This document shows, piece after piece, positions 7,419-14,848 of a DNA stretch of 31,557 nucleotides. The stretch spans positions 1-31,557 of the forward strand of contig JANMWN010000032.1 in assembly GCA_031394045.1 (NCBI GenBank). The letters run 5' to 3'. Under the pieces are notes generated by a model. That model had not been told where the DNA came from, searched no databases, and saw only the letters and a program-made list of their open reading frames with translations. The first letter of the stretch is position 1; each line of letters opens with the position of its first letter. The translations under genes were made by a program, and so were the position numbers. The DNA is from JANYIP01 sp031394045 (GTDB lineage Bacteria; Actinomycetota; Actinomycetes; Prado026).

Positions 7419-8651
7419 ATGGCGTTTCACGTCGACTCCGAGGTCGGCCGGCTCAGACAGGTCATCGTGCACCGGCCAGGGCTTGAGCTCTCCCGGCTGA
7501 CCCCCTCCAACGTCGAGGAGCTGCTCTTCGACGACGTGCTGTGGGCCCAGCGCGCGCGTGAGGAGCACGACGCGTTCGTGCAGAAGCTGCGTGACAAGGA
7601 CGTGCAGGTGCACTACTACGCCGACCTGCTGGCCGAGACGCTCGCGATCGACGCGGCGCGCGCCTTCGTCCTCGAACGCGTCATCAACGCCGACACCGCG
7701 GGAGCCACCCTCGTCGCACCCCTGCACGAGATGGCGCAGTCGCTGGACGCCAGCACGCTCGCGACCTTCCTGATCGGCGGGATCCTCAAGAAGGACCTGC
7801 AGCTCCCGCAGCAGTCCAGCCTGCTCTGGCAGCACCTCGACGACGAGGACTTCATCCTCACCCCGCTGCCCAACCACCTGTTCCAGCGCGACAACTCCGC
7901 GTGGGTCTATGCCGGTGTCTCGATCAACCCGATGACCATGCCGGCCCGCAAGCGCGAGACGGTCCACTCGCAGGCGATCTACAACTTCCACCCGATGTTC
8001 GCCGCCGAGAAGGATGCCTTCACCTTCTACTACGGAAACGACGACGACGCGCACGAGCCGGCCACCTGCGAGGGCGGAGACATCCTGGTCATCGGCAACG
8101 GCGCCGTCATGGTCGGTCTCGGCGAGCGGACCACCCCGCAAGGCATCGAGGCGCTGGCCAAGAACTGGTTCACCCTGGGCAACGGCACCGTGACCCGGGT
8201 GATCGCCGTGGAGCTGCCCAAGACGCGTGCGTTCATGCACCTGGACACCGCCATGACGATGGTCGACCGCGACGCCTTCGTCACGTACCCGTACCTGCCG
8301 AGCGAGCTGCGCTCGTTCACCATCACCCCTGACGACTCACCCGACGGGCTGCGGGTCGAGCAGAACGACGACATGTGGAAGGCCGTCGCCGAGGCGCTCG
8401 ACCTCGACACCATCCGGGTGCTCTCGGCGGCACAGGACGTACGCTCGGCCGAGCGCGAGCAGTGGGACGACGGCAACAACTTCCTGGCCGTCGCGCCCGG
8501 CGTGATCTTCGGGTACGAACGCAACACCACCACGAACACGTACCTGCGCAAGAACGGGATCGAGATCGTGACCGTCGCCGGCAGCGAGCTGGGCCGCGGC
8601 CGCGGCGGACCCCGGTGCATGAGCTGCCCGATCGAGCGCGACCCCGTCTGA
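7419..8651 (+). CDS. arcA: Arginine deiminase
   Basis: The 410-aa protein is full length for arginine deiminase, which hydrolyses L-arginine to citrulline and ammonia, the first step of the ADI pathway. Visible family motifs are LRQVIVHRPG at residues 12-21, LPNHLFQRDNSAWV with the substrate-binding Asp, CEGGDILVIG, and the C-terminal RGRGGPRCMSCPIERD containing nucleophile Cys400. AAAGGAA sits 6-7 nt before the ATG. It is followed after 31 nt by a carbamoyltransferase gene, giving the core arcA-arcB arrangement. No carbamate kinase (arcC) or arginine/ornithine antiporter gene is in the window. Confidence 0.97.
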   Translation: MAFHVDSEVGRLRQVIVHRPGLELSRLTPSNVEELLFDDVLWAQRAREEHDAFVQKLRDKDVQVHYYADLLAETLAIDAARAFVLERVINADTAGATLVAPLHEMAQSLDASTLATFLIGGILKKDLQLPQQSSLLWQHLDDEDFILTPLPNHLFQRDNSAWVYAGVSINPMTMPARKRETVHSQAIYNFHPMFAAEKDAFTFYYGNDDDAHEPATCEGGDILVIGNGAVMVGLGERTTPQGIEALAKNWFTLGNGTVTRVIAVELPKTRAFMHLDTAMTMVDRDAFVTYPYLPSELRSFTITPDDSPDGLRVEQNDDMWKAVAEALDLDTIRVLSAAQDVRSAEREQWDDGNNFLAVAPGVIFGYERNTTTNTYLRKNGIEIVTVAGSELGRGRGGPRCMSCPIERDPV

Positions 8652-8682
8652 CCGCTTCACGACGAAAGGCTGCGAGAATCCC

Positions 8683-9687
8683 ATGGCACCCATCTCCCTG
8701 CAGGGCCGGAGCTTCGTCAAGGAGCTCGACTTCACCCCAGCCGAGTTCAGCGCGTTGCTGGATCTCGCCGCCGAGCTCAAGGCGGCCAAGCGGGCAGGCA
8801 CCGAGCAGCACGGGCTGGCTGGCAAGAACTTCGCGCTGATCTTCGAGAAGACCTCGACACGGACCCGCTGCGCGTTCGAGGTCGCCGCGTACGACCAGGG
8901 CGCCCACGTGACCTACATGGACCCGTCCGGCTCGCAGATCGGCCACAAGGAGTCGATCAAGGACACCGCGCGGGTGCTCGGGCGCTTCTACGACGGCATC
9001 GAGTACCGGGGGTCGGCGCAGGACAACGTCGAGGTGCTGGCCCGGTACTCGGGCGTACCTGTCTGGAACGGTCTGACCGACGAGTGGCACCCGACCCAGA
9101 TGCTCTGCGACATGCTGACCATGCGCGAGCACGCAGCCAAGCCGGACGGCGAGATCTCCTTCGCCTACGTGGGCGACGCGCGCAACAACATGGGCAACTC
9201 CCTGCTGGTCAGCGGTGCGCTCATGGGCATGGACGTACGCATCGTCGCGCCGCGTGCGCTGTGGAACAACGAGGAGGTCGTCGTGGCAGCCCAGGCCATC
9301 GCGGCCACCACCGGTGCGCGGATCACCCAGACCGACGACGTGGCCGAGGGCGTACGCGGGGTCGACTTCGTGCACACCGACGTGTGGGTCTCGATGGGCG
9401 AGCCCAAGGAGGTCTGGGACAGCCGGATCGAGCTGCTGCTGCCGTACCAGGTCAACGCGGCGCTGCTAGCAGCCACGGGCAACCCGGCCGTGAAGTTCAT
9501 GCACTGCCTGCCGGCGTTCCACAACACCGACACGACGGTGGGGCACGAGCTGTTCGACTGCACCGGGCTGGCGGCTCTTGAGGTCACCGACGAGGTGTTC
9601 GAGTCAGCCGCCTCGATCGTGTTCGACCAGGCCGAGAACCGGATGCACACCATCAAGGCGGTCATGGTCGCGACGGTGGCCGGCTGA
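8683..9687 (+). CDS. arcB: Ornithine carbamoyltransferase (probably catabolic)
   Basis: The 334-aa protein has the carbamoyl-phosphate binding loop STRTR at residues 58-62, the HPTQMLCD motif, and the ornithine-binding HCLPAFHN near residue 275. The FMHCLP region and the length are typical of ornithine rather than aspartate carbamoyltransferases. Position directly after arcA suggests the catabolic direction, citrulline plus phosphate to ornithine plus carbamoyl phosphate. The sequence alone does not exclude the anabolic argF role. GAAAGG precedes the ATG at a longish distance. The gene ends in front of a short GC hairpin shared with the convergent pckG. Confidence 0.94.
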   Translation: MAPISLQGRSFVKELDFTPAEFSALLDLAAELKAAKRAGTEQHGLAGKNFALIFEKTSTRTRCAFEVAAYDQGAHVTYMDPSGSQIGHKESIKDTARVLGRFYDGIEYRGSAQDNVEVLARYSGVPVWNGLTDEWHPTQMLCDMLTMREHAAKPDGEISFAYVGDARNNMGNSLLVSGALMGMDVRIVAPRALWNNEEVVVAAQAIAATTGARITQTDDVAEGVRGVDFVHTDVWVSMGEPKEVWDSRIELLLPYQVNAALLAATGNPAVKFMHCLPAFHNTDTTVGHELFDCTGLAALEVTDEVFESAASIVFDQAENRMHTIKAVMVATVAG

Positions 9688-9709
9688 CGCGCGGTGTCCG
9701 ACCCGCGCG
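9688..9709. terminator. Short GC hairpin between convergent arcB and pckG
   Basis: CGCGCGG (9688-9694) pairs with CCGCGCG (9703-9709) across an 8-nt loop. It fills the 31-bp gap between two converging stops and lacks a T-run on either side. It may be a bidirectional terminator of the U-less actinobacterial kind. Confidence 0.4.
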
Positions 9710-9718
9710 GCCGGGCGG

Positions 9719-11533
9719 TCAGGCGTCGGCGAGGCGAGCCCTGAGCTGGTCGAGCTCGCCTGCCAGTGCGGCGGGCAGGTGGTCGCCGAACTGGGCGAAG
9801 TACTCCTGAGTGAGGTCGGCCTCGGCGCTCCAGGTGTCCGGGTTGATGGCGAACAGCTCGGCCAGCTGATCCTCGGAGAGACCGAGCCCGTCCACGTTGA
9901 GGGCACCCGGCGCGGGCGACAGCCCGAGAGCGGTCTTGACGGCGTCGGCCTTGCCCTCGACCCTGCGGATGACCCACTCCAGGACCCGGCTGTTCTCGCC
10001 GAACCCCGGCCACAGGAACTTGCCGTCGCTGTCCTTGCGGAACCAGTTGACCTGGAAGATCCGGGGCAGCTTGTCCGGGGAGGTGGCGTTGCCGATGTCG
10101 AGCCAGTGCGCCCAGTAGTCGGCCATGTTGTAGCCGCAGAAGGGCAGCATGCCGAACGGGTCCCTGCGCAGCGCACCGACCGTGCCCTCGGCAGCCGCCG
10201 TCTGCTCGGACGAGACGGTGGCGCCGATGAAGACGCCGTGCTGCCAGTCGAAGGACTCGGTGACGAGCGGGACGTTGGTCGCCCGCCGCCCGCCGAACAG
10301 GATCGCGTCGATGGGTACGCCGGCCGGGTCCTGCCAGCTGTCGGCGATGGACGGGCACTGGGAGGCAGGCGCGGTGAAGCGGCTGTTGGGGTGCGACGAC
10401 GGTTCCAGGGACTCGGGGGTCCAGTCGCGGCCCTTCCAGTCGATGGCATGCGCGGGCGGCTGGTCGGTCATCCCCTCCCACCAGATGTCGCCGTCGTCGG
10501 TGAGGGCGACGTTGGTGAAGATGCAGTTGCCGGTGAGCGTCCTGATCGCGTTGGCGTTGGTCTTCATGCCTGTGCCCGGTGCCACGCCGAAGAAGCCGGC
10601 CTCGGGGTTGATGGCATGCAGCCGCCCGTCGTCGGCATAGCGCATCCAGGTGATGTCGTCACCGATCGTCTCGACCTTCCAGCCAGGCAGGGTCGGCTCG
10701 AGCATGGCCAGGTTGGTCTTGCCGCAGGCGCTGGGGAACGCGGCGCTGAGGTGGCGGACGTCACCCTCTGGCGAGGTGAGCTTGAGGATCAGCATGTGCT
10801 CGGCCAGCCAGCCCTCGTCGCGCGCCATCACGCTGGCGATCCGCAGCGCGAAGCACTTCTTGCCGAGCAGCGCGTTGCCGCCGTACCCGGAACCGTAGGA
10901 CCAGATCTCGCGGGCCTCGGGGAACTGCACGATGTACTTGGTGTCGCTGCACGGCCACGAGACGTCGCTACGACCGTCGACCAGCGGGTAGCCGACCGAG
11001 TGCAGCGCGGGGACGAAGTCGCCCTGGGCGTCGATGAGCGCGAGGGCGGCACTGCCCATGCGGGTCATGATCCGCATGTTGACCACGACGTACGGCGAGT
11101 CGGTGATCTCGACACCCAGCTGCGAGATGGGCGAACCCAGCGGGCCCATCGAGAACGGGACGACGTACATGGTCCGGCCGCGCATGGACCCGGCGAACAG
11201 ACCCTCCAGCTCGGTGCGCATCTGTGCCGGCTCACGCCAGTTGTTCGTGGGACCCGCGTCCTGCTCACGCTCGGCGCAGATGAACGTACGGTCCTCGACC
11301 CTGGCGACGTCGCTGGGGTTCGAGCGGGCCAGGAAGGAGTTGGGGCGGATCTCGGGGTTGAGCCGGATGAAGGTGCCGGTCTCGACCAGCAGCGAGGTCA
11401 GCCGGTCCCACTCCTCCTGCGAGCCGTCGCACCACTCGACCCGGTCAGGCTGCGTCATCGCGGCGACGGCGGCCACCCAGCGGAGCAGCTTGGGGTTGGT
11501 GGTTGGCGCTTCTTCGAGCCCTGAGACGGTCAT
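9719..11533 (-). CDS. pckG: Phosphoenolpyruvate carboxykinase (GTP)
   Basis: The protein is about 604 aa, the normal length for GTP-dependent PEPCK, which makes PEP from oxaloacetate and feeds gluconeogenesis. Motifs include the P-loop FPSACGKTNLAML, the reactive-cysteine region in that loop, the PEPCK-specific GFFGVAPGTG, and the nucleotide-binding EGKADAVKT segment near the C-terminus. The frame is open to 11644, but ATG 11533 (MTVSGLEEAP) is chosen because conserved sequence begins shortly after and GAAGAGGG lies upstream. A Crp/GlxR-like half-perfect palindrome lies about 135 bp upstream (11667-11682). It converges with arcB. Confidence 0.96.
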   Translation of the reverse strand: MTVSGLEEAPTTNPKLLRWVAAVAAMTQPDRVEWCDGSQEEWDRLTSLLVETGTFIRLNPEIRPNSFLARSNPSDVARVEDRTFICAEREQDAGPTNNWREPAQMRTELEGLFAGSMRGRTMYVVPFSMGPLGSPISQLGVEITDSPYVVVNMRIMTRMGSAALALIDAQGDFVPALHSVGYPLVDGRSDVSWPCSDTKYIVQFPEAREIWSYGSGYGGNALLGKKCFALRIASVMARDEGWLAEHMLILKLTSPEGDVRHLSAAFPSACGKTNLAMLEPTLPGWKVETIGDDITWMRYADDGRLHAINPEAGFFGVAPGTGMKTNANAIRTLTGNCIFTNVALTDDGDIWWEGMTDQPPAHAIDWKGRDWTPESLEPSSHPNSRFTAPASQCPSIADSWQDPAGVPIDAILFGGRRATNVPLVTESFDWQHGVFIGATVSSEQTAAAEGTVGALRRDPFGMLPFCGYNMADYWAHWLDIGNATSPDKLPRIFQVNWFRKDSDGKFLWPGFGENSRVLEWVIRRVEGKADAVKTALGLSPAPGALNVDGLGLSEDQLAELFAINPDTWSAEADLTQEYFAQFGDHLPAALAGELDQLRARLADA

Positions 11534-11666
11534 GGTGGCTGCCCTCTTCGCCGAGGTCCCGAGCAGAGCCTGCTGGGGACAACTGTTCCGCTGTTGTCGA
11601 AAGGGTGCCCCAACTTCAGCGGTTGATCCATCCCCCGACAACATATAGCGCGCTTGGCTGGCACTT

Positions 11667-11682
11667 TGTGACTAACTGCACA
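11667..11682. promoter_or_regulatory. Crp/GlxR-like site upstream of pckG
   Basis: TGTGACTAACTGCACA fits TGTGA-N6-TCACA with one mismatch. It lies 134-149 bp upstream of the pckG start in a 275-bp intergenic stretch and could place a gluconeogenic gene under cAMP-type control. The rest of the stretch holds only the NlpC-side hairpin. Confidence 0.45.
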
Positions 11683-11726
11683 CAGTCCTGGGCGACGAGT
11701 GGCTGAGCCGTCTGGAGAAAGGCCAA

Positions 11727-11768
11727 GGCGACGTCCGGGGGCGGGGGGGATGGCCACCGGACGTCGCC
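11727..11768 (-). terminator. Terminator-like hairpin after the NlpC/P60 gene
   Basis: A perfect 12-bp inverted repeat, GGCGACGTCCGG (11727-11738) and CCGGACGTCGCC (11757-11768), has an 18-nt G-rich loop and lies 40 nt past the NlpC/P60 stop. On the minus strand it is followed by TTGGCCTTT, a weak T-rich tail. Confidence 0.6.
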
Positions 11769-11808
11769 ATGGCGGGCTGGGAGACCGGTCGCGTCGGACC
11801 GGGGCGGG

Positions 11809-12345
11809 TCAGAGGACCCGACCGGCGACCCAGCTGCTTGTGGAGATCGTCTCCAGACGGACGACGGTCCCTGTGTGGGCGGCGTTCCAGATCAGGCCGC
11901 CGCCGGCGTAGATGCCGACGTGGTAGACCGAGCCGCCGGAGGTGAAGAAGACCAGGTCTCCTGGGCGGATCGCCGACTTCGCGATCTTGATGCTGTTGGC
12001 GTACTGCGTCGCCGAGCTGTGCGCGAGCGAGCGACCGACCGCGTGCGCGAACACATAGCTGGTGTAGCCGGAGCAGTCGAACGCTGACGGGCCGGCCGCG
12101 CCGTAGCTGTAGGGCCGGCCTCGCAGGGTGGCCGCATAGGCCAGCACCTTGGCCGCGGGCGTCACCACAGGAGCAACCACCACGGGTACGGGCGTGATGA
12201 CGACGTTGAGGGACGGGCCGCGCTCGACCGGGACCGAGGCGTTTGCAGGCGCGACGGCCACCAGGCTGGCGAGCAGGGCAGTACCCGTCATGGCCAGCGT
12301 GAGGAGCGCGCTGCGCCGGACGTGTGCGAGCAGACGAGCAGGCAT
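11809..12345 (-). CDS. Secreted NlpC/P60 cell-wall hydrolase
   Basis: The 178-aa protein has an N-terminal signal peptide: positive start, hydrophobic residues ~13-31, likely cleavage after ANA at 36. A short Pro/Val linker and one NlpC/P60 domain follow. Catalytic residues are visible: Cys91 in FDCSGY, His142 in VYHVGIY and a third polar residue His157 in NAAHTG. Such enzymes cleave peptide cross-links in peptidoglycan outside the membrane. The leader contains a ydaO-type c-di-AMP riboswitch ending at the SD (GGAAGGG, 12352-12358, 6 nt before ATG), so expression is expected to respond to c-di-AMP. A Crp-like palindrome lies further upstream. Confidence 0.93.
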   Translation of the reverse strand: MPARLLAHVRRSALLTLAMTGTALLASLVAVAPANASVPVERGPSLNVVITPVPVVVAPVVTPAAKVLAYAATLRGRPYSYGAAGPSAFDCSGYTSYVFAHAVGRSLAHSSATQYANSIKIAKSAIRPGDLVFFTSGGSVYHVGIYAGGGLIWNAAHTGTVVRLETISTSSWVAGRVL

Positions 12346-12356
12346 ACGGAACCCTT

Positions 12357-12559
12357 CCGAACGCCTGCGAGGTCAGCTGTCGGGTTCGGGCGGGAAGGTG
12401 CCCGGTCGGCTACCGCTGCTGCGGCGGACGACTTAACCCCAAGGCCTCGGCAGTGATCGCTCACCACCGCGGCCAGTCCACGAAGGACGGATTGGGTCCC
12501 CCGCTCCTGCCCGGCGGGTGTGGAAGGAGTCAGTCCGGTGGGCAGGATTCGGCGTCCGG
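12357..12559 (-). ncRNA. c-di-AMP riboswitch (ydaO-yuaA type)
   Basis: On the minus strand the conserved ydaO blocks appear in order: GACGCCGAATCC, GGGGGACCCA, TTGGGGTTAAGTC, CCGCCCGAACCCGACAGC and TGACCTCGCAGGCG. The ends form a 9-bp P1 helix, CCGGACGCC (12551-12559) with GGCGTTCGG (12357-12365), with a single G-U pair. The family senses c-di-AMP and usually turns off cell-wall hydrolase genes. P1 overlaps the first two G of the NlpC/P60 SD, so control of translation start is plausible here. I see no separate T-tailed expression-platform terminator. Confidence 0.93.
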
Positions 12560-12622
12560 TCTGACTTGTATGAAGATGTCTTCGTGCGGGTCTTCGTGCA
12601 GAAGGTGCTCCGGAGACCGTGC

Positions 12623-12640
12623 CACGGTTATCGTTCCGTG
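12623..12640 (-). promoter_or_regulatory. Inverted repeat upstream of the riboswitch (possible MtrA-type or other site)
   Basis: CACGG (12623-12627) and CCGTG (12636-12640) flank an 8-bp spacer. On the minus strand it reads GGTCACGGAACGATAACC, with GTCAC and ATAAC half-sites 11 bp apart. That is reminiscent of MtrA-bound sites before actinobacterial hydrolase genes. The regulator is a guess. Confidence 0.3.
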
Positions 12641-12654
12641 ACCAAGTTGATCTG

Positions 12655-12672
12655 GTGTGATGTGCGTCACAC
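12655..12672. promoter_or_regulatory. Crp/GlxR-type palindrome
   Basis: GTGTGA-TGTGCG-TCACAC is a perfect 6-bp inverted repeat around 6 bp and matches the Crp consensus TGTGA-N6-TCACA. It lies 34 bp before the cupin start and about 95 bp before the aptamer of the divergent NlpC/P60 gene, so one bound regulator could affect both. The 360-bp gap 12346-12705 is filled by this site, the inverted repeat at 12623 and the riboswitch. Confidence 0.7.
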
Positions 12673-12705
12673 TTGATCCGAACACCTGACACCACAGGGA
12701 GTGCC

Positions 12706-13065
12706 ATGCCCGGCTTCAAGCCCCTTCCCGCCGACTCCACCCGCTGGAGCAAGAACGTGCTCGGCGCCGAGGTGACCCGGCTGCACACCAACGGTGCAGT
12801 GCTGACGATCGTCCGCGGCAAGCAGGGCGACCTGGTGCCCGACCACGGCTACACCCACGGCTCCGTGACGTACGTCGTGTCCGGCCGTCTCGACATCGAC
12901 GGCAACATCCTCGGTCCCGGCGACGCCGGCTCCTACCAGCCGGGCAGCGGCTACTACGCCGTGCGGTTCCTCGAGGACTCGGTGTACGTCGTGGCACGCA
13001 CCGCCGCCGACGAGCTGACCCTCCCGGACATCGGCGAGCGCGCGGCGGCCCACCTTGATGCCTGA
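12706..13065 (+). CDS. Cupin-fold protein
   Basis: This is a 119-aa soluble protein with the beta-strand/glycine pattern of a single small cupin barrel. DHGYTHGSVTYVVSGRLDIDGNILGPGDAGSYQPG resembles the first cupin motif, although the usual metal ligands G(X)5HXH are only partly kept (H..., Y-THG). Function is unknown; it may be a sugar-isomerase-like, dioxygenase-like or binding protein. ATG 12706 has AGGGAG 6 nt upstream and is preferred to the earlier in-frame start at 12673. It shares its upstream region, including the Crp-like site, with the divergent NlpC/P60 gene. Confidence 0.7.
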   Translation: MPGFKPLPADSTRWSKNVLGAEVTRLHTNGAVLTIVRGKQGDLVPDHGYTHGSVTYVVSGRLDIDGNILGPGDAGSYQPGSGYYAVRFLEDSVYVVARTAADELTLPDIGERAAAHLDA

Positions 13066-13073
13066 CCGCGGGG

Positions 13074-14702
13074 CTACCTGATGGAGTAGAGCCCCGAGAT
13101 CTGCGCGGCGGTCAGCTGGGTGGTGAGCACTGTCGCCTCGTCGAGGGAGGCCATGAACGTGTAGTTCACGGCCGGCGACCAGCCGCCGGGCAAGTTCGGC
13201 CCGGTCCAGTTCGCCGAGCCCCAGCCGGCGAGGTTACCGCACCCGACCCGCCACCAGCCCGTCGTGGCATAGGCCACCGTGTTGGCGTTAGTCGACACCT
13301 CGGTGCCATCGATGTACAGGTGCATGCCGGCCGCGCCGATCGTGCCGACAGCCATGTGCCAGCTGCCGTCGTTCAGCGTTCCCGACCTGATCGCGATCGG
13401 CGCACTGTTGTAGACGCCGAACCAGATCCGCCCGTTGCCGTCCATGTAGATCTGCCGGTCATAGTTGCCGCCGGCGCCGAACACCGCGACGCCGGTCTGC
13501 GGCGTCTCGAAGCCGATCAGCTTTCCACCGGAGTTGTACGTACTCGGGACCTTGAACCAGACGATCAGCGAGAACGCGGCCGGGCCGGCGACGGCTGTCG
13601 CCGAGGTCGTGTTGACGCACGAGTTCGTGTTGGTCAGGGTCACCGCGTTGTTCGGGGTGTTGTTCGCGAGGCCACCCCCACCCACCAGGCGGGTGAAGTA
13701 CGTCGTGGATCCGCTCGAGTTGTACGTACCGGTGCGGCCGCTGCCCGACGCGTCAGCCGCCGTCGTAGCAGTCCCGGTCTCGTCGAGCTTCCAGTACAGG
13801 TACGGGCCGAGGTTGTTGACCTGGGCGGTGTAGTCCCAGCTCCCCACGGTCCACGAGTTGGTAGTACTGGCCGTCGTCGCCGCAAACGAGGCCATCGTCG
13901 CCGGCACCAGCAGGGACATGGCGCTGATCAGGACGAACCCGGTTCGCAGCGCCCAGTCGGGCCGGGCCAGCCGGGCCGAGGCCCTGCCCAGGGCGCGGTG
14001 GGTGGCACCAGGGAGCCGGAACCGACGCGACGCCGCGAGCGTGACCGAGCTTCGGGTCGGAGACTCGACGGCCGCCGGATCGTCCCCTGAGGGTGGTTCG
14101 GACCCGTCCGGCTCGGCGTCGTCGTCGTCCTCCTCGTGGTCGCGGATAACGGCGAGGCCGGCCAGCCACAGGCTGGCAAGGAACAGGAGCAGGAAGAGCC
14201 ACTGCTTGGTCTGGATCCACACCAGGGGCAACCCCACCCAGCGGACCAGCAGCCGGCCGAGGCCGCGTACGTCGGTCATCGTGATACGACCGGTGTCCTC
14301 GATACGGTTGGCATCGCCCTTGGTGACAATGGCTACCGGCCCGTCGAAGCGGACGACGCGGTGGGTGAGGATCTCGCCGCGCTTGCTGGGCGAGTCGAAG
14401 ACGGTGACCCTGCCGAGCAAGGCCGAACGGTCGGAGACCGGCGACGCGAGGACGACGTCACCGATGTTGATCCGCGGCTCCATCGAGCCGCTCTCGACGA
14501 CGTACGGACGCCAGCCGAACAGCATCGGGATCAACGTGATGGCAAGGCATCCGACGATGAACCAGAGCCAGCTCCGACCGACCAGACCGGCGTAGAGGCG
14601 AGCACGCCCGTACTTCGGCACTGCCTCGTCCGTGGGGACCGGCTGGTCTGCTGGGTCTGGCTGCTGCGCGGGCTCGGGGTGCTGCGCAGGATCGGTGGGC
14701 AT
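13074..14702 (-). CDS. SipW-type signal peptidase fused to a SipW-type signal segment and LamG domain
   Basis: The protein is 542 aa. Residues ~1-42 are Pro/Gln/Asp-rich and TM1 spans ~44-63. The catalytic domain follows with Ser73 in VVESGSMEP, the GDVVL box, His114 in ILTHRVV and TKGDANRIED (Asp130/136). Ser-His-Asp rather than Ser-Lys marks the ER/SipW branch of type I signal peptidases. TM2 is ~167-186, with a Glu/Asp-rich cytosolic linker to ~215. A third hydrophobic segment (~252-275) ends SFAATTASTTNSWTVGS, which looks like the TasA/CalY-type signal cut by SipW. A LamG/concanavalin-like domain (~295-540) completes it. GAGGAGGAG lies just before the ATG. The TasA-like gene is directly upstream. 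The enzyme may process both that protein and, in cis, its own exported LamG part. Confidence 0.88.
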   Translation of the reverse strand: MPTDPAQHPEPAQQPDPADQPVPTDEAVPKYGRARLYAGLVGRSWLWFIVGCLAITLIPMLFGWRPYVVESGSMEPRINIGDVVLASPVSDRSALLGRVTVFDSPSKRGEILTHRVVRFDGPVAIVTKGDANRIEDTGRITMTDVRGLGRLLVRWVGLPLVWIQTKQWLFLLLFLASLWLAGLAVIRDHEEDDDDAEPDGSEPPSGDDPAAVESPTRSSVTLAASRRFRLPGATHRALGRASARLARPDWALRTGFVLISAMSLLVPATMASFAATTASTTNSWTVGSWDYTAQVNNLGPYLYWKLDETGTATTAADASGSGRTGTYNSSGSTTYFTRLVGGGGLANNTPNNAVTLTNTNSCVNTTSATAVAGPAAFSLIVWFKVPSTYNSGGKLIGFETPQTGVAVFGAGGNYDRQIYMDGNGRIWFGVYNSAPIAIRSGTLNDGSWHMAVGTIGAAGMHLYIDGTEVSTNANTVAYATTGWWRVGCGNLAGWGSANWTGPNLPGGWSPAVNYTFMASLDEATVLTTQLTAAQISGLYSIR

Positions 14703-14746
14703 GACTCCTCCTCTCGGGACTCGTCGTCGCTTTGTGCGGGTCTCTA

Positions 14747-14799
14747 CGAACGCCGGCCCCGGAACCCCACGTGCACGGGGCGCCGGGGCCGGCGGTTCG
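14747..14799 (-). terminator. Strong hairpin between the TasA-like and SipW-LamG genes
   Basis: CGAACGCCGGCCCCGG (14747-14762) pairs with the arm at 14783-14799 with one bulged G, and the loop can pair further. There is no T-run on the minus side. It could be a partial terminator or a stability element setting more TasA-like protein than peptidase. Confidence 0.55.
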
Positions 14800-14848
14800 T
14801 CAACTACCTGCGATCTGCAGCGATCTCAGAGGCGGTTGGTGCCTGGGC

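Noticed and set aside
9578..11524. 648-codon plus-strand frame opposite pckG
   Set aside because: Antisense shadow of a clear PEP carboxykinase; no recognisable protein.
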